From DATDRS01 sp035291605 (GTDB taxonomy: Bacteria; Chloroflexota; Anaerolineae; Anaerolineales; UBA6663), in NCBI GenBank assembly GCA_035291605.1, contig DATDRS010000484.1, positions 1 to 9,570 of the forward strand: 9,570 nt of DNA, in the 5' to 3' direction. Shown one piece after another: positions 1-7,092 of this stretch; within the stretch, counting starts at the first letter, position 1; each line of letters begins with the position of its first letter. The translations under genes were made by a program, and so were the position numbers. A model generated the notes under the pieces. It worked only from the letters and a program-made list of their open reading frames with translations. It did no database searches and was not told the DNA's origin.

Positions 1-2
1 TC

Positions 3-692
3 GCCTCCACCATCGGCACCCTCCGCGAGACCTCTCTGCACGCTGCGCTCAAAGCCTGGTACGCCCGCCCCGGCGACGAACTGGAAGCAAGCGTTGAAGG
101 CTTCCAGATTGACCTGCGGCGCGGCGCCCAACTCATCGAAATCCAGACGCGCAACTTTGCCGCCCTCAAACGCAAGTTGACTCAGCTCGTCGAGCGCCAT
201 CCGGTGCGGCTGGTGCATCCCATTGCCCAGGAGAAATGGATCGTCCGGCTTGGGCGAGATAGCGCGACCCCGCTCATCCGTCGCAAATCCCCCAAGCGTG
301 GCCGGGTTGACCAGCTCTTCGACGAGCTCGTCAGCTTCCCCGAACTCGTTGCGCACCCCCATTTCTCGCTCGAAGTGTTGATGACGCAGGAAGAAGAAAT
401 CCTGCGCCCGGTTAGGCGGGGCAATGGCCACCGCGCCTCCTGGCGCCGGAAGGGCTGGGCGATTTGCGACCGGAGACTGCTGAACGTCGTCGAGCAGGTC
501 GTGTTTGCATCCCCTTCTGATTTCCGCACGTTTCTGCCTAATTCTCTGCCCCAGCCGTTCACCAGCCGCGATCTGGCGTGGGCCGCCGGCCAATCGCTCG
601 ACTTGGCGCAGAAAATCACCTATTGCTTGCGCAAAATGGGGGTGATTGAAAGCGTGGGCCAGCGTGGCCGGGCGCTGCTGTATACCCGCTGA
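3..692 (+). CDS. 3' part of nuclease-like (DUF8091-type) protein, 5' end outside window
   Basis: The reading frame is open from base 3, so the gene starts upstream; 229 residues are visible, ending at TGA 690-692. A TTG at 177 lies inside the conserved region and is not the real start. By recall the protein resembles a family annotated DUF8091, found in haloarchaea and some bacteria. Visible residues 31-56 look like a PD-(D/E)XK nuclease core: an acidic residue in GFQIDL (D37), then LIEIQT (E46, Q48 in the ExQ variant), then a basic helix with K56. A conserved block with EKWIV and RRKSPKRGR follows, then a C-terminal segment (about 175-229) that reads as a winged helix (FTSRDLAWAAG...AQKITYCLRKMGVIESVG). 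Inference: a DNA-binding or DNA-cutting protein, perhaps in restriction, defence or repair. No partner gene is visible and the next gene is 347 bases away. Family resemblance is good; function is unproven. Confidence 0.75.
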   Translation, partial: ASTIGTLRETSLHAALKAWYARPGDELEASVEGFQIDLRRGAQLIEIQTRNFAALKRKLTQLVERHPVRLVHPIAQEKWIVRLGRDSATPLIRRKSPKRGRVDQLFDELVSFPELVAHPHFSLEVLMTQEEEILRPVRRGNGHRASWRRKGWAICDRRLLNVVEQVVFASPSDFRTFLPNSLPQPFTSRDLAWAAGQSLDLAQKITYCLRKMGVIESVGQRGRALLYTR

Positions 693-702
693 AAACTGCC
701 TC

Positions 703-730
703 TTGCGTTTTGGAACTTTTGTTCTATAAT
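703..730 (+). promoter_or_regulatory. Candidate sigma70-type promoter
   Basis: A perfect TATAAT lies at 725-730 in an AT-rich patch, which stands out in this GC-rich window. The best -35 candidate is TTGCGT at 703-708 with a 16-base spacer; it matches the consensus only in TTG. It lies just after the stop of the first gene and would transcribe the leader and the two-gene operon from 1040. The strong -10 box and AT-rich context are directly visible. Use as a promoter, and a start near 737, are inferred. Confidence 0.5.
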
Positions 731-814
731 ATAGCTGAAAATTACTTGCAGTCAACTCGCTAACCCAACTCCCAACTTCCTAAGTCGCCATCTCCTGCCG
801 CATCGAAGCATTGT

Positions 815-834
815 CATGGCCAACTGGGGCCATG
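815..834 (+). other. Perfect 7-bp hairpin in leader
   Basis: CATGGCC (815-821) pairs with GGCCATG (828-834) across a 6-base loop, AACTGG. All seven pairs are Watson-Crick. No T-run follows, so it is not an intrinsic terminator. It lies 20 bases before the Shine-Dalgarno of the mini-ORF and may be part of a leader RNA fold. Confidence 0.45.
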
Positions 835-866
835 CCTCTCAGACCACGGTTACAGGAGGTCACCGA

Positions 867-926
867 ATGCTCCCCCTATCCTCACCACTCACAACCGCAT
901 CACTGCCGCGCGCCTTTCGCCGCTAA
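867..926 (+). CDS. Possible 19-residue leader peptide
   Basis: ATG at 867 is preceded by AGGAGGT (854-860) with a 6-base spacer, one of the strongest ribosome sites in the window. The ORF reads MLPLSSPLTTASLPRAFRR and stops at TAA 924-926. The peptide is rich in Leu, Ser, Pro and Arg, with no run of a single amino acid that would name a biosynthetic attenuator, although Pro and Arg codons near the end could favour ribosome pausing. It lies between two hairpins and upstream of a two-gene operon. Alternatively the Shine-Dalgarno match is a chance purine run and the ORF is not translated. Confidence 0.3.
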   Translation: MLPLSSPLTTASLPRAFRR

Positions 927-945
927 CTGTGAGGCCTGCTCCCAA

Positions 946-972
946 GCGAGGACGCTTTCAAGGCGTCTTTGC
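946..972 (+). other. 10-bp hairpin after the mini-ORF
   Basis: GCGAGGACGC (946-955) pairs with GCGTCTTTGC (963-972) over a 7-base loop. Eight pairs are Watson-Crick and two are G-T wobbles in the DNA (G-U in RNA). It starts 20 bases after the stop of the mini-ORF, where a ribosome stalled near the end of that ORF could interfere with its folding. No T-run follows it. Confidence 0.4.
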
Positions 973-1039
973 CGCGCCTGGCGTTCTCGCGACGAGCAGC
1001 CATATGACTCATCTGGCTTCCATTCACGGGAGGATCCCT

Positions 1040-1471
1040 ATGTCCACAACCATCACCGTCGAAGGCAAACTTCTCGGCCAGAAGCGACCTCTCTTCACCG
1101 ATTGGGCCGTCACGCTGCCAGCCGACTCCGGGCGAGACCATCTGCGCCTGCGCGATCTGATCGTCCACGTGGTGTTGGAAGAAGTGCGAGCTTTCCAACA
1201 GCGCCAGGAAGAACGCCGTCTCGCCCGCATCCTGACCAAAGGCGAGATCGAGCAAGCCATTGTTCAGGGCAAAGTGGATATGGGCGAGCGCGATTCGAAG
1301 CAGAAAGTAGACCCACAGGCCGCGGTCGAAACTGCCCTGCAAGCCTTTGAAGACGGCCTGTACTACGTCTTCGTGGATGGCGAGCAGGTACAGAGCCTGG
1401 ATCATGAAGTGACTGTGCGGGCCGATACGCGCGTCACGTTCATCCGCCTCGTGGCGCTGGCAGGAGGCTGA
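1040..1471 (+). CDS. Small partner protein of the DUF5724/DUF4132 gene
   Basis: A 143-residue soluble protein of unknown function. ATG 1040 is chosen because GGGAGGA (1028-1034) lies 5 bases upstream; the frame extends further up to a GTG at 929 but has no ribosome site there. The stop TGA (1469-1471) is 1 base from the next ATG, and this gene's last codons contain that gene's AGGAGG (1462-1467), so the two genes are very likely translationally coupled. There is no signal peptide or membrane segment. Residues 36-66 are a charged amphipathic helix (LRDLIVHVVLEEVRAFQQRQ...). A GKVDMGERD segment (78-85), a helix AAVETALQAFEDG (94-106) and a beta-rich tail (YYVFVDGEQV...RVTFIRLVAL) follow. From memory, similar small proteins sit directly before DUF5724/DUF4132 genes elsewhere, which suggests a physical or functional pair. 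I know no named domain for it. Confidence 0.85.
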   Translation: MSTTITVEGKLLGQKRPLFTDWAVTLPADSGRDHLRLRDLIVHVVLEEVRAFQQRQEERRLARILTKGEIEQAIVQGKVDMGERDSKQKVDPQAAVETALQAFEDGLYYVFVDGEQVQSLDHEVTVRADTRVTFIRLVALAGG

Positions 1472-1472
1472 C

Positions 1473-4400
1473 ATGCTCACCCGTGAACAGGCCCGTGACC
1501 AACTCAAAACGTTTCACCTCGAAGATTGGAAGGAGCGGCGCCTCGCGAGTGTCGCCGCACTTCCAGAGTCGCTTCGCGAAATTGGCGCTGCGGCTTTGGA
1601 CTTCAGCACCGGCTATGGCTGGACCCCTGAGGAGCGCGGACGCGCCGCCGCGCGCTGGCAGGCGCTGTTGCGGCTGGACGCGTTGGGTGTGTCCGAGCGC
1701 CAGCAGCTCTTCAGCGCGCTGTGGCCGCACATCGGGGCGCACGTCGAGGCGGCCTGGCAACTGCGCAAGCGCCTCCCCTATCAGCGTGGCGGGCATCGCC
1801 GGGCTTTCCGCGCGCCGAACGCGCCCGAAGTGACGCTCTGGACAAGGGCAGCGTGGTTCGACCAACTGCTCCGCATGACGGCGGGATACGAGCAGGACAT
1901 CGGCTGGTTTGCGACGTGGGCCCCTTACCTGGGTTATGGGGTTGACGAGCTTCTTGGCGTATTGCTCGCTGCAACGATTGACGCAGGTGGAGACGAGGGC
2001 CAGGCCGTCTTCGACGTCCTCACCACCTCGGCGCGCGGTGAGCATCCCATCGGCGCGATGGGCCGCCACGTCTCGCGCGCGCTGCTCACGGCCTCGCACC
2101 CGGAAGGTTGGGACTTCATGGAGGGGATGCTGCTCGCCGCGCAACGCCAGGAAGGCCTGCGGCAGGTCATCCTCGAGTCCATTGACGAAGCCCACCCGCT
2201 GGCCTTCCGCCGGATGCTGCGCCTGATCCTGGAGCGCAACCTCGTTCGCTTCAGCGCCACCGTCCGCGCCGCCGACGTGTGGTTCGGGTTGATGTGGGAC
2301 GTGGCCAGCCCGCGCGTGATCACATCAACCCTCGAACGCGCGCTTCGCTATCTGGACGATGGGGACTCACGTGTGAAAGCCCTTAACGGTAATGAGGCCG
2401 AAGATGCCTACCTCGCACTGTGGGCCGCGGCCTTCGAGGATGCCCCGGCGACGATTGAGCCGGCGTCTCGTCTGTTGGCCGAGACCAATGTCGAGCGCCG
2501 TTTTGTTGGCGCACACCTTCTTGCGATGTTGGGCCTGCCGGATGCGCAGCCGGCGCTGATCCCGGCGCTCGACGATGACGACGTGCGGATAGCGGCGCGG
2601 GCCTTTATGGAACTCCGCCATGCAAATCCGGAATCCGTCGAGGCCGACCTGTTCGAGCGACTGGAGCGCAACCTGCTGCGCTTCCCACGCCACAAGCAGG
2701 CCCTCAAGCCGCTGGTCTGGCCTTGGATGAGGCTGGCGGTGACACAGGCCGATGTCGCCGGCGCGTTGATCCATCACCTCCGCCAACTCTCCCCCAAGCG
2801 TCTGATTCCTCACCTGTCCGTCATGGACCCAGGTGATCGGGCCAGAGTCGCTCGCCAATTGGCCCAACTCAAGAAGTGGGACGCCGAGGTACGCGACGTC
2901 TTCTTCAAGCTCGTGGGCGATGCCAGCCCTTCAGTGCGAGAGGTCACCCTCCACGCCATCCAATCACAGAGCCTGGGCGCCGATGAAGTGATCCGGTTGG
3001 AGAAATTGCTGGCGCGTGAGGCCGGCGACCTGCGCCGAGGCGTCATCAACCTTCTGCTCAAACTGGAAGACCGGGCGGCGCTCGCGAGCGCGCAGCGGTT
3101 GCTGGCATCCAGCCTGCCCCAACGCCTGGCCGGGCTGGAACTCCTGCTTGAGCTGCAAAAGGCCGATCGCGCACCTGCCGAGTGCAAAGCGATGGCGCTC
3201 GCTTACCGGGACGAGCAGAACACGATTGCGCCCGGCGAGGCCAAACTCCTGGACTCACTCACCGCCGAGATGGGTCAGAGCGAAGCGCCCACGTTGGAGA
3301 ATGCGCTTGGTCTGCACGACCCGGCCCAGCGCACCAAACCAACGCCGCCTGTGTTGAGGCAGAAGCGGGGGATAGGGTCGCTCTTCGTCAACGAGTCACT
3401 CGTCACTCCGGCTGCGTGGGCCATGCGCCAATCGCTGGACGAGTTGGTCCACGCGCACCGCGAAACGCCGATCACGATAGAGACCTGGCAGGGTGCGCAG
3501 GAAGAACTGCTGGGCAACATGCACTGGACATTCCCCGGGCCCCAGGCGAATGTCCCACTTGAAAAGGATTTGGAACGCCTGCCGCTCCGTGATGTGTGGG
3601 AGGCTTGGTGGCTCAAGCGGCCCGCAGCGGAGCGAGATCGGGACAGCCTGGAAATTCTGCGCGCGGTGGCCCCAGGCGAGTTTCGCGTACATCCCCATTT
3701 CACCCATGAGACTCCGGCCTGGCTTCAGACGGTGTTCGCGAAGCTATATGGGAAACCGCAGGAGATAGACTATTCCCCTCAGGTTCAGACCATCCTGCTC
3801 TGGCTTATGCGCCTGCATCCGCCCGAGGGCGCCACGGACTTTCTGCTCGATGCGGTCGAGACCACGCTCGCTCTGATCCCACCTCAAGAATTAGCGCGCA
3901 AGTCTGAGCCAGATCGCTCCCGCTCGTACTGGCATTATTCGGATTGGCGAGACAACGGGAAATTGCTCGGCTGGCTGCATTTGGCGCGCACCCATCGGGC
4001 GCTCTGCCCGCAGGAATGGACGAATGCACATCACGTACGCCTGTGGGGCTTGTTGCGGTGGATGGACGAGCCGGGCACCGACCTGCCGCGCCACCGCCCG
4101 CCGTTGGAAGAAGCTCTGATCGCCCACCGCGCGGGCGGCGCAACCGAGGCCGATCTGCTCGATCACCTGCTCGGCCCGCGGCCGCGCGAAGGGTACTTTT
4201 CCCCTCATAGTTTCCGCGACCTGGATCAGCTCACAAGTCGCAAGCCGCACCCGGCGTTGGCCGAGTTCCCGGTTCTGCGTGAGCTGGTGGATCGCTGCCG
4301 CGAACGCATCATCGCGGTCGAGCTGCGGCGGGGCGATTTGCCAACCACGGCGTCAGCGCCCGCCCTCAGCCTGCGGTCGGCAGGCGGGCTGAAGACGTTG

Positions 4401-6203
4401 ATCCAGTTGCTACAGGCCTTCAGCCGGGGAAAGTTTGTCCGGGGCTGGATTCAAGATAGCAAAAGCAAAGATGCGGTTTTCAGCCACCTCATCCGCTCTA
4501 CCTTCCCTGAAGACGGAGATACGCCAGACTCCTTCGCAGCTCAGGTCAAGGTTGCCGCGCTCCCTGCCCAGCGCCTGATTGAGCTGGCGATGTATGCACC
4601 GCAGTGGGCGCGCCATGTGGAACAGGCATTGGGCTGGCCGGGCCTGGCGGATGGGGTGTGGTGGATTCACGCCCACACCAAAGACCGGTACTGGCGCGTG
4701 GATCGTGACCTCCGCGAGGCGTGGGTGGCGCAGACCAGTGAGCGCACACCGCTCGCCGGGGAGAACCTGCTCGATGGCGCGGTGGACGTAGCCTGGTTCC
4801 AGCGCGTCCGGCAAACCCTGAACGGCAAGCGTTGGGAGTCGCTGTATGAAGCGGCGCTGTATGCGTCGGGCGGGCAGGGCCACGGTCGCGCCCGGCTCTT
4901 CGCCGATGCGATGATGGGCCGTATCACCAAAGCCGATTTGGTCACGCGCATGATGACCAAGCGCCATCAAGACTCAGCGCGTGCGCTCGGCCTCCTGCCG
5001 CTGGCGAAAGGCAAGCGAGGCGAGGCGGATGTGCTTGAGCGGTACAAAGCTATCCAGGAGTTCAAGCGCGGCAGCCGCAAGTTCGGCTCAATGCGGCAGG
5101 TGAGCGAGAAACTGGCCGCCCGCATCGGCCTGGAGAACCTGGCGCGCACCGCCGGGTATCCCGACCCGGTGCTGCTGCTCGCGGTCGGGCCGCGCCTTCT
5201 GCCGGAATACCGGGATCCCGAGGCGGGGCGGCCTGACCTGATCAGTGCGGCTCTGTCGCTGGCCGCTGTACTGGCGGTGATCTTTGGCCTCAAGCAGATT
5301 GCGCAGGATGGCCTCGCCTGGCGGCCCGCCCTGTCCATCCTGGCTGGTCTGGCGCTTGGCATCGCGTTCGTGCGCCGGCAGCTCGTGCTGGCTGACCCGC
5401 TCATCAATCTTCGGCTGTTCCGGGTGCCCGCCTTCAGCGCATCACTGGCGACGTACGCGCTCGGCGTGTTCGTTCTGTTCGGGGGTTTTCTCTTCCTGCC
5501 GCAGTACCTGCAATTGGTGCTGGGGCTCTCGCCGCTCGAGTCGGGTCTGTGGACGCTGCCCTGGGCCATCGCATTCGTCGTCGGTTCGAATTTGACCCCG
5601 GTGATCGTGCGCCGAGTTCGTCCAGCTTTCGTGATGGCTGCCGGCCTGGCGCTCGCGGCCGTCGGCTTCGGGATGTTCACTCAGGTAGACGCAGCCTCGG
5701 GGTTTACGGTCTTCGTGACCGGGTCCGTCGCCTTCGCGCTGGGTTTCTCTCCGGTGTTCACCTTGACAAACGACCTCCTCGTCGGGTCTGCCCCACCCGA
5801 GCGGGCCGGGGCGGCGGCGGCGGTCGCCGAGACCGGCGCCGAGTTCGGCGGGGCGCTCGGCATCGCGGTCTTCGGCAGCCTCGGCATCGCCGTGTACCGC
5901 AGTATGATGGCCGGTGAAGTTCCGGCTGGTGTCCCGGTCGAGGCGGCGCAGGCCGTTATGGACACGCTGGGTGGCGCCGTCGTGATCGCCGGGCAACTGC
6001 CCGATCAGCTTGGCGCCGCGCTGGTCGCTGCAGCTCGCGGGGCGTTCATTCAGGGGCTGCAGGTCAGCGCCGCCATCAGCGCCGTCGGTGCGCTCGGCAT
6101 TGCCATCCTCGTCGTGGTCCTGCTTCGACAGGTAGGTGGGAGTGTTCCTTCTGAGGCACACTCCGACCTGGCTACCGCAGCTCAAACAGCAACGGATGGG
6201 TGA
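1473..6203 (+). CDS. Chimeric ORF: DUF5724/DUF4132 giant protein fused in frame to C-terminal half of a DHA2 MFS transporter
   Basis: One uninterrupted 1576-codon frame from ATG 1473 (AGGAGG at 1462-1467) to TGA 6201-6203. Residues 1 to about 1232 resemble large bacterial proteins annotated DUF5724 with a C-terminal DUF4132. Residues about 330-560 have HEAT-like paired helices (AETNVERRFVGAHLLAMLG, LASSLPQRLAGLELLLELQ). The block near 1173-1232 (LGLLPL, VLERYKAIQEFKRGSRKFGS, ENLARTAGYPDP) marks the entry into DUF4132. From about 1233 the similarity changes abruptly to an EmrB/QacA-type 14-TM efflux transporter: end of TM6 (LLLAVGPRLLPEYRDP), then about eight membrane segments near 1256-1274, 1285-1300, 1320-1345, 1358-1378, 1384-1402, 1408-1430, 1455-1476 and 1524-1551, with the typical DPLINLRLF and LVLGLSPLESGL motifs. 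The rest of DUF4132 and the first half of the transporter are both missing. Neither function is likely to be intact. Whether the join is genomic or an assembly artefact cannot be decided here. Confidence 0.85.
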   Translation: MLTREQARDQLKTFHLEDWKERRLASVAALPESLREIGAAALDFSTGYGWTPEERGRAAARWQALLRLDALGVSERQQLFSALWPHIGAHVEAAWQLRKRLPYQRGGHRRAFRAPNAPEVTLWTRAAWFDQLLRMTAGYEQDIGWFATWAPYLGYGVDELLGVLLAATIDAGGDEGQAVFDVLTTSARGEHPIGAMGRHVSRALLTASHPEGWDFMEGMLLAAQRQEGLRQVILESIDEAHPLAFRRMLRLILERNLVRFSATVRAADVWFGLMWDVASPRVITSTLERALRYLDDGDSRVKALNGNEAEDAYLALWAAAFEDAPATIEPASRLLAETNVERRFVGAHLLAMLGLPDAQPALIPALDDDDVRIAARAFMELRHANPESVEADLFERLERNLLRFPRHKQALKPLVWPWMRLAVTQADVAGALIHHLRQLSPKRLIPHLSVMDPGDRARVARQLAQLKKWDAEVRDVFFKLVGDASPSVREVTLHAIQSQSLGADEVIRLEKLLAREAGDLRRGVINLLLKLEDRAALASAQRLLASSLPQRLAGLELLLELQKADRAPAECKAMALAYRDEQNTIAPGEAKLLDSLTAEMGQSEAPTLENALGLHDPAQRTKPTPPVLRQKRGIGSLFVNESLVTPAAWAMRQSLDELVHAHRETPITIETWQGAQEELLGNMHWTFPGPQANVPLEKDLERLPLRDVWEAWWLKRPAAERDRDSLEILRAVAPGEFRVHPHFTHETPAWLQTVFAKLYGKPQEIDYSPQVQTILLWLMRLHPPEGATDFLLDAVETTLALIPPQELARKSEPDRSRSYWHYSDWRDNGKLLGWLHLARTHRALCPQEWTNAHHVRLWGLLRWMDEPGTDLPRHRPPLEEALIAHRAGGATEADLLDHLLGPRPREGYFSPHSFRDLDQLTSRKPHPALAEFPVLRELVDRCRERIIAVELRRGDLPTTASAPALSLRSAGGLKTLIQLLQAFSRGKFVRGWIQDSKSKDAVFSHLIRSTFPEDGDTPDSFAAQVKVAALPAQRLIELAMYAPQWARHVEQALGWPGLADGVWWIHAHTKDRYWRVDRDLREAWVAQTSERTPLAGENLLDGAVDVAWFQRVRQTLNGKRWESLYEAALYASGGQGHGRARLFADAMMGRITKADLVTRMMTKRHQDSARALGLLPLAKGKRGEADVLERYKAIQEFKRGSRKFGSMRQVSEKLAARIGLENLARTAGYPDPVLLLAVGPRLLPEYRDPEAGRPDLISAALSLAAVLAVIFGLKQIAQDGLAWRPALSILAGLALGIAFVRRQLVLADPLINLRLFRVPAFSASLATYALGVFVLFGGFLFLPQYLQLVLGLSPLESGLWTLPWAIAFVVGSNLTPVIVRRVRPAFVMAAGLALAAVGFGMFTQVDAASGFTVFVTGSVAFALGFSPVFTLTNDLLVGSAPPERAGAAAAVAETGAEFGGALGIAVFGSLGIAVYRSMMAGEVPAGVPVEAAQAVMDTLGGAVVIAGQLPDQLGAALVAAARGAFIQGLQVSAAISAVGALGIAILVVVLLRQVGGSVPSEAHSDLATAAQTATDG
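5160..5180 (+). other. Fusion junction between DUF4132 and MFS transporter
   Basis: Codons 1230-1232 (Pro-Asp-Pro) complete the DUF4132 signature ENLARTAGYPDP. The next codons, Val-Leu-Leu-Leu, read as the end of transmembrane segment 6 of a DHA2 transporter leading into GPRLLPEYRDP. Transporters of this family often have a Val-Pro-Val stretch here, so a short shared CCCGGTG (5165-5171) could be microhomology at the join. This is inference from remembered family sequences. The breakpoint is uncertain by about 15 bases. Confidence 0.65.
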
Positions 6204-6220
6204 CCACGCACGGCTAGATA

Positions 6221-6270
6221 GGAAGAGTGTCCGCTAATCAAAGGAGAAATATCATGACCAAAAAGAATCG
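6221..6270 (+). repeat. Translation-start cassette, copy 1 (long form)
   Basis: AAAGGAGAAATATCATGA at 6240-6257 places a strong ribosome site 7 bases before the ATG of the alpha/beta hydrolase. The block matches copies at 7075, 7802 and 9286. Relative to copy 4 the similarity is longer: upstream, 6221-6240 matches 9261-9280 at 15 of 20 bases, including CCGCTAAT, and downstream both continue into AAAAAGAATC (Met-Thr-Lys-Lys-Asn). A 5-base length difference lies between CCGCTAAT and the ribosome site. Confidence 0.75.
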
Positions 6271-7075
6271 CTCAACACGAAATATCAACCAATCTCAAGG
6301 AGCAAACAAGATAATGTCTAAAGACGGCACCATGATCGCATTTGAAAAGTCGGGCACGGGACCCGCGATCATCCTGGTGGTTGGCGCATTCAACGATCGG
6401 GCGACCGGGGCGCCGCTGGCTCGCTCCCTCGAACGGCATTTCACCGTGTACAACTATGACCGCCGGGGACGAGGCGAGAGCGGCGATACCGCACCGTATG
6501 CCATCGAGCGCGAGATCGAAGACCTTGACGCCCTGATCGCCCAAGCCAGTGGATCGGCATGCATATTCGGATATTCGTCGGGTGCGATCCTATCTCTGAG
6601 AGCTGCGGCTCACGGCCTCGCCATTTCACAGCTCGCCTTATATGAACCACCGCCGACAGGAGCTCAGGCGGGCCAGCTCGCTCCCCAGCTCACCGAGCTA
6701 ATCGCGGCCGGTCGCCGGGGCGATGCCGTCGAGCTTTTCCAAACAGAGGCCGTCGGCATACCGGCGGCCATCGTTGCCCAGATGCGAAATACACCTTTCC
6801 GGCCCGCGCTAGAAAAAATGGCGCAAACCCTGGTCTACGAATCGACTATCCTCAGGTCATTGCCAACCGGACTGATCGCTTCCGTCCGAGTACCCACGCT
6901 CGTGATCGACGGGGAGCAAAGTCCTGAGGTGATGCGGCAAGCGGCGCAATCATTAGCAGATGCCTTGCCTGAGGGTCGATATCGCACTTTGAAGGGTCAG
7001 GGCCATGATATTGTCCCGGCTGTCGTGGCCCCCGTGTTGGAGGAGTTCTTCGCCGACTCAGGCGCTTCACGCTAA
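6254..7075 (+). CDS. Alpha/beta hydrolase
   Basis: A 273-residue alpha/beta-hydrolase-fold enzyme of unknown substrate, probably cytoplasmic. The fold is clear: oxyanion region after strand 3 (VVGAFNDR, 43-49), YNYDRRGRGESGD (66-78), nucleophile elbow G-Y-S-S-G (106-110, Ser108), acid Asp219 in LVIDGEQSPE, and His251 in GQGHDIVP. All three triad residues are present and the length is normal once the N-terminal tail is discounted. There are two candidate starts: ATG 6254 with the repeated AAGGAG cassette, and an internal ATG 6314 (Met21) with AAGGAG at 6297-6302 placed 11 bases upstream. Family members usually begin close to the MSKDGT of Met21, so residues 1-20 (MTKKNRSTRN...) look like an added tail; the first start has the better spacing. 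It lies 50 bases after the transporter remnant and 13 bases before the next gene, so an operon is likely. Confidence 0.88.
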   Translation: MTKKNRSTRNINQSQGANKIMSKDGTMIAFEKSGTGPAIILVVGAFNDRATGAPLARSLERHFTVYNYDRRGRGESGDTAPYAIEREIEDLDALIAQASGSACIFGYSSGAILSLRAAAHGLAISQLALYEPPPTGAQAGQLAPQLTELIAAGRRGDAVELFQTEAVGIPAAIVAQMRNTPFRPALEKMAQTLVYESTILRSLPTGLIASVRVPTLVIDGEQSPEVMRQAAQSLADALPEGRYRTLKGQGHDIVPAVVAPVLEEFFADSGASR

Positions 7076-7092
7076 AAGGAGAAATATCATGA
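7075..7092 (+). repeat. Translation-start cassette, copy 2 (core only)
   Basis: AAAGGAGAAATATCATGA is identical to copies 1 and 3 and overlaps the last base of the TAA stop of the hydrolase gene. The ribosome site is 7 bases before ATG 7089. Here similarity ends at the start codon: the protein begins MRKVV, the normal start of its family, with no added Lys-rich tail. Confidence 0.75.

Larger units (their letters stand above)
738..1039 (+). promoter_or_regulatory. Long structured 5' leader of the 1040-6203 operon
   Basis: About 300 bases lie between the candidate promoter and the start codon at 1040. They contain, in order: a pyrimidine-rich unstructured stretch, a 7-bp perfect hairpin (815-834), a 19-codon ORF with a strong Shine-Dalgarno (854-926), a 10-bp hairpin (946-972), and the gene's own GGGAGGA (1028-1034). 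GGAG at 855-858 could also pair with CTCC at 870-873, just after the mini-ORF start, which would hide that ribosome site. The order hairpin, mini-ORF, hairpin, gene is typical of leader-peptide or attenuation control. I do not recognise a known riboswitch class. No U-run follows either hairpin, so any control is more likely translational or Rho-linked than intrinsic termination. Confidence 0.35.

Noticed and set aside
177..179. TTG as start of the first gene
   Set aside because: The conserved nuclease-like core lies upstream of it in the same open frame, so the gene begins before the window.
929..1039. Extended start of the 143-residue protein at 929
   Set aside because: The extension has no ribosome site, overlaps the leader hairpin 946-972 and adds a non-conserved-looking Arg-rich stretch. 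ATG 1040 has GGGAGGA at the right spacing.
1440..2195. Long minus-strand frame opposite the giant gene (and several similar ones through 6185)
   Set aside because: GC-rich third positions keep opposite frames open; the predicted proteins are Arg/Pro/Ser-rich with no family likeness and no ribosome sites.
6227..6253. Upstream GTG start for the hydrolase at 6227
   Set aside because: It has no ribosome site, and its codons run straight through the repeated AAAGGAG block, which clearly serves ATG 6254.
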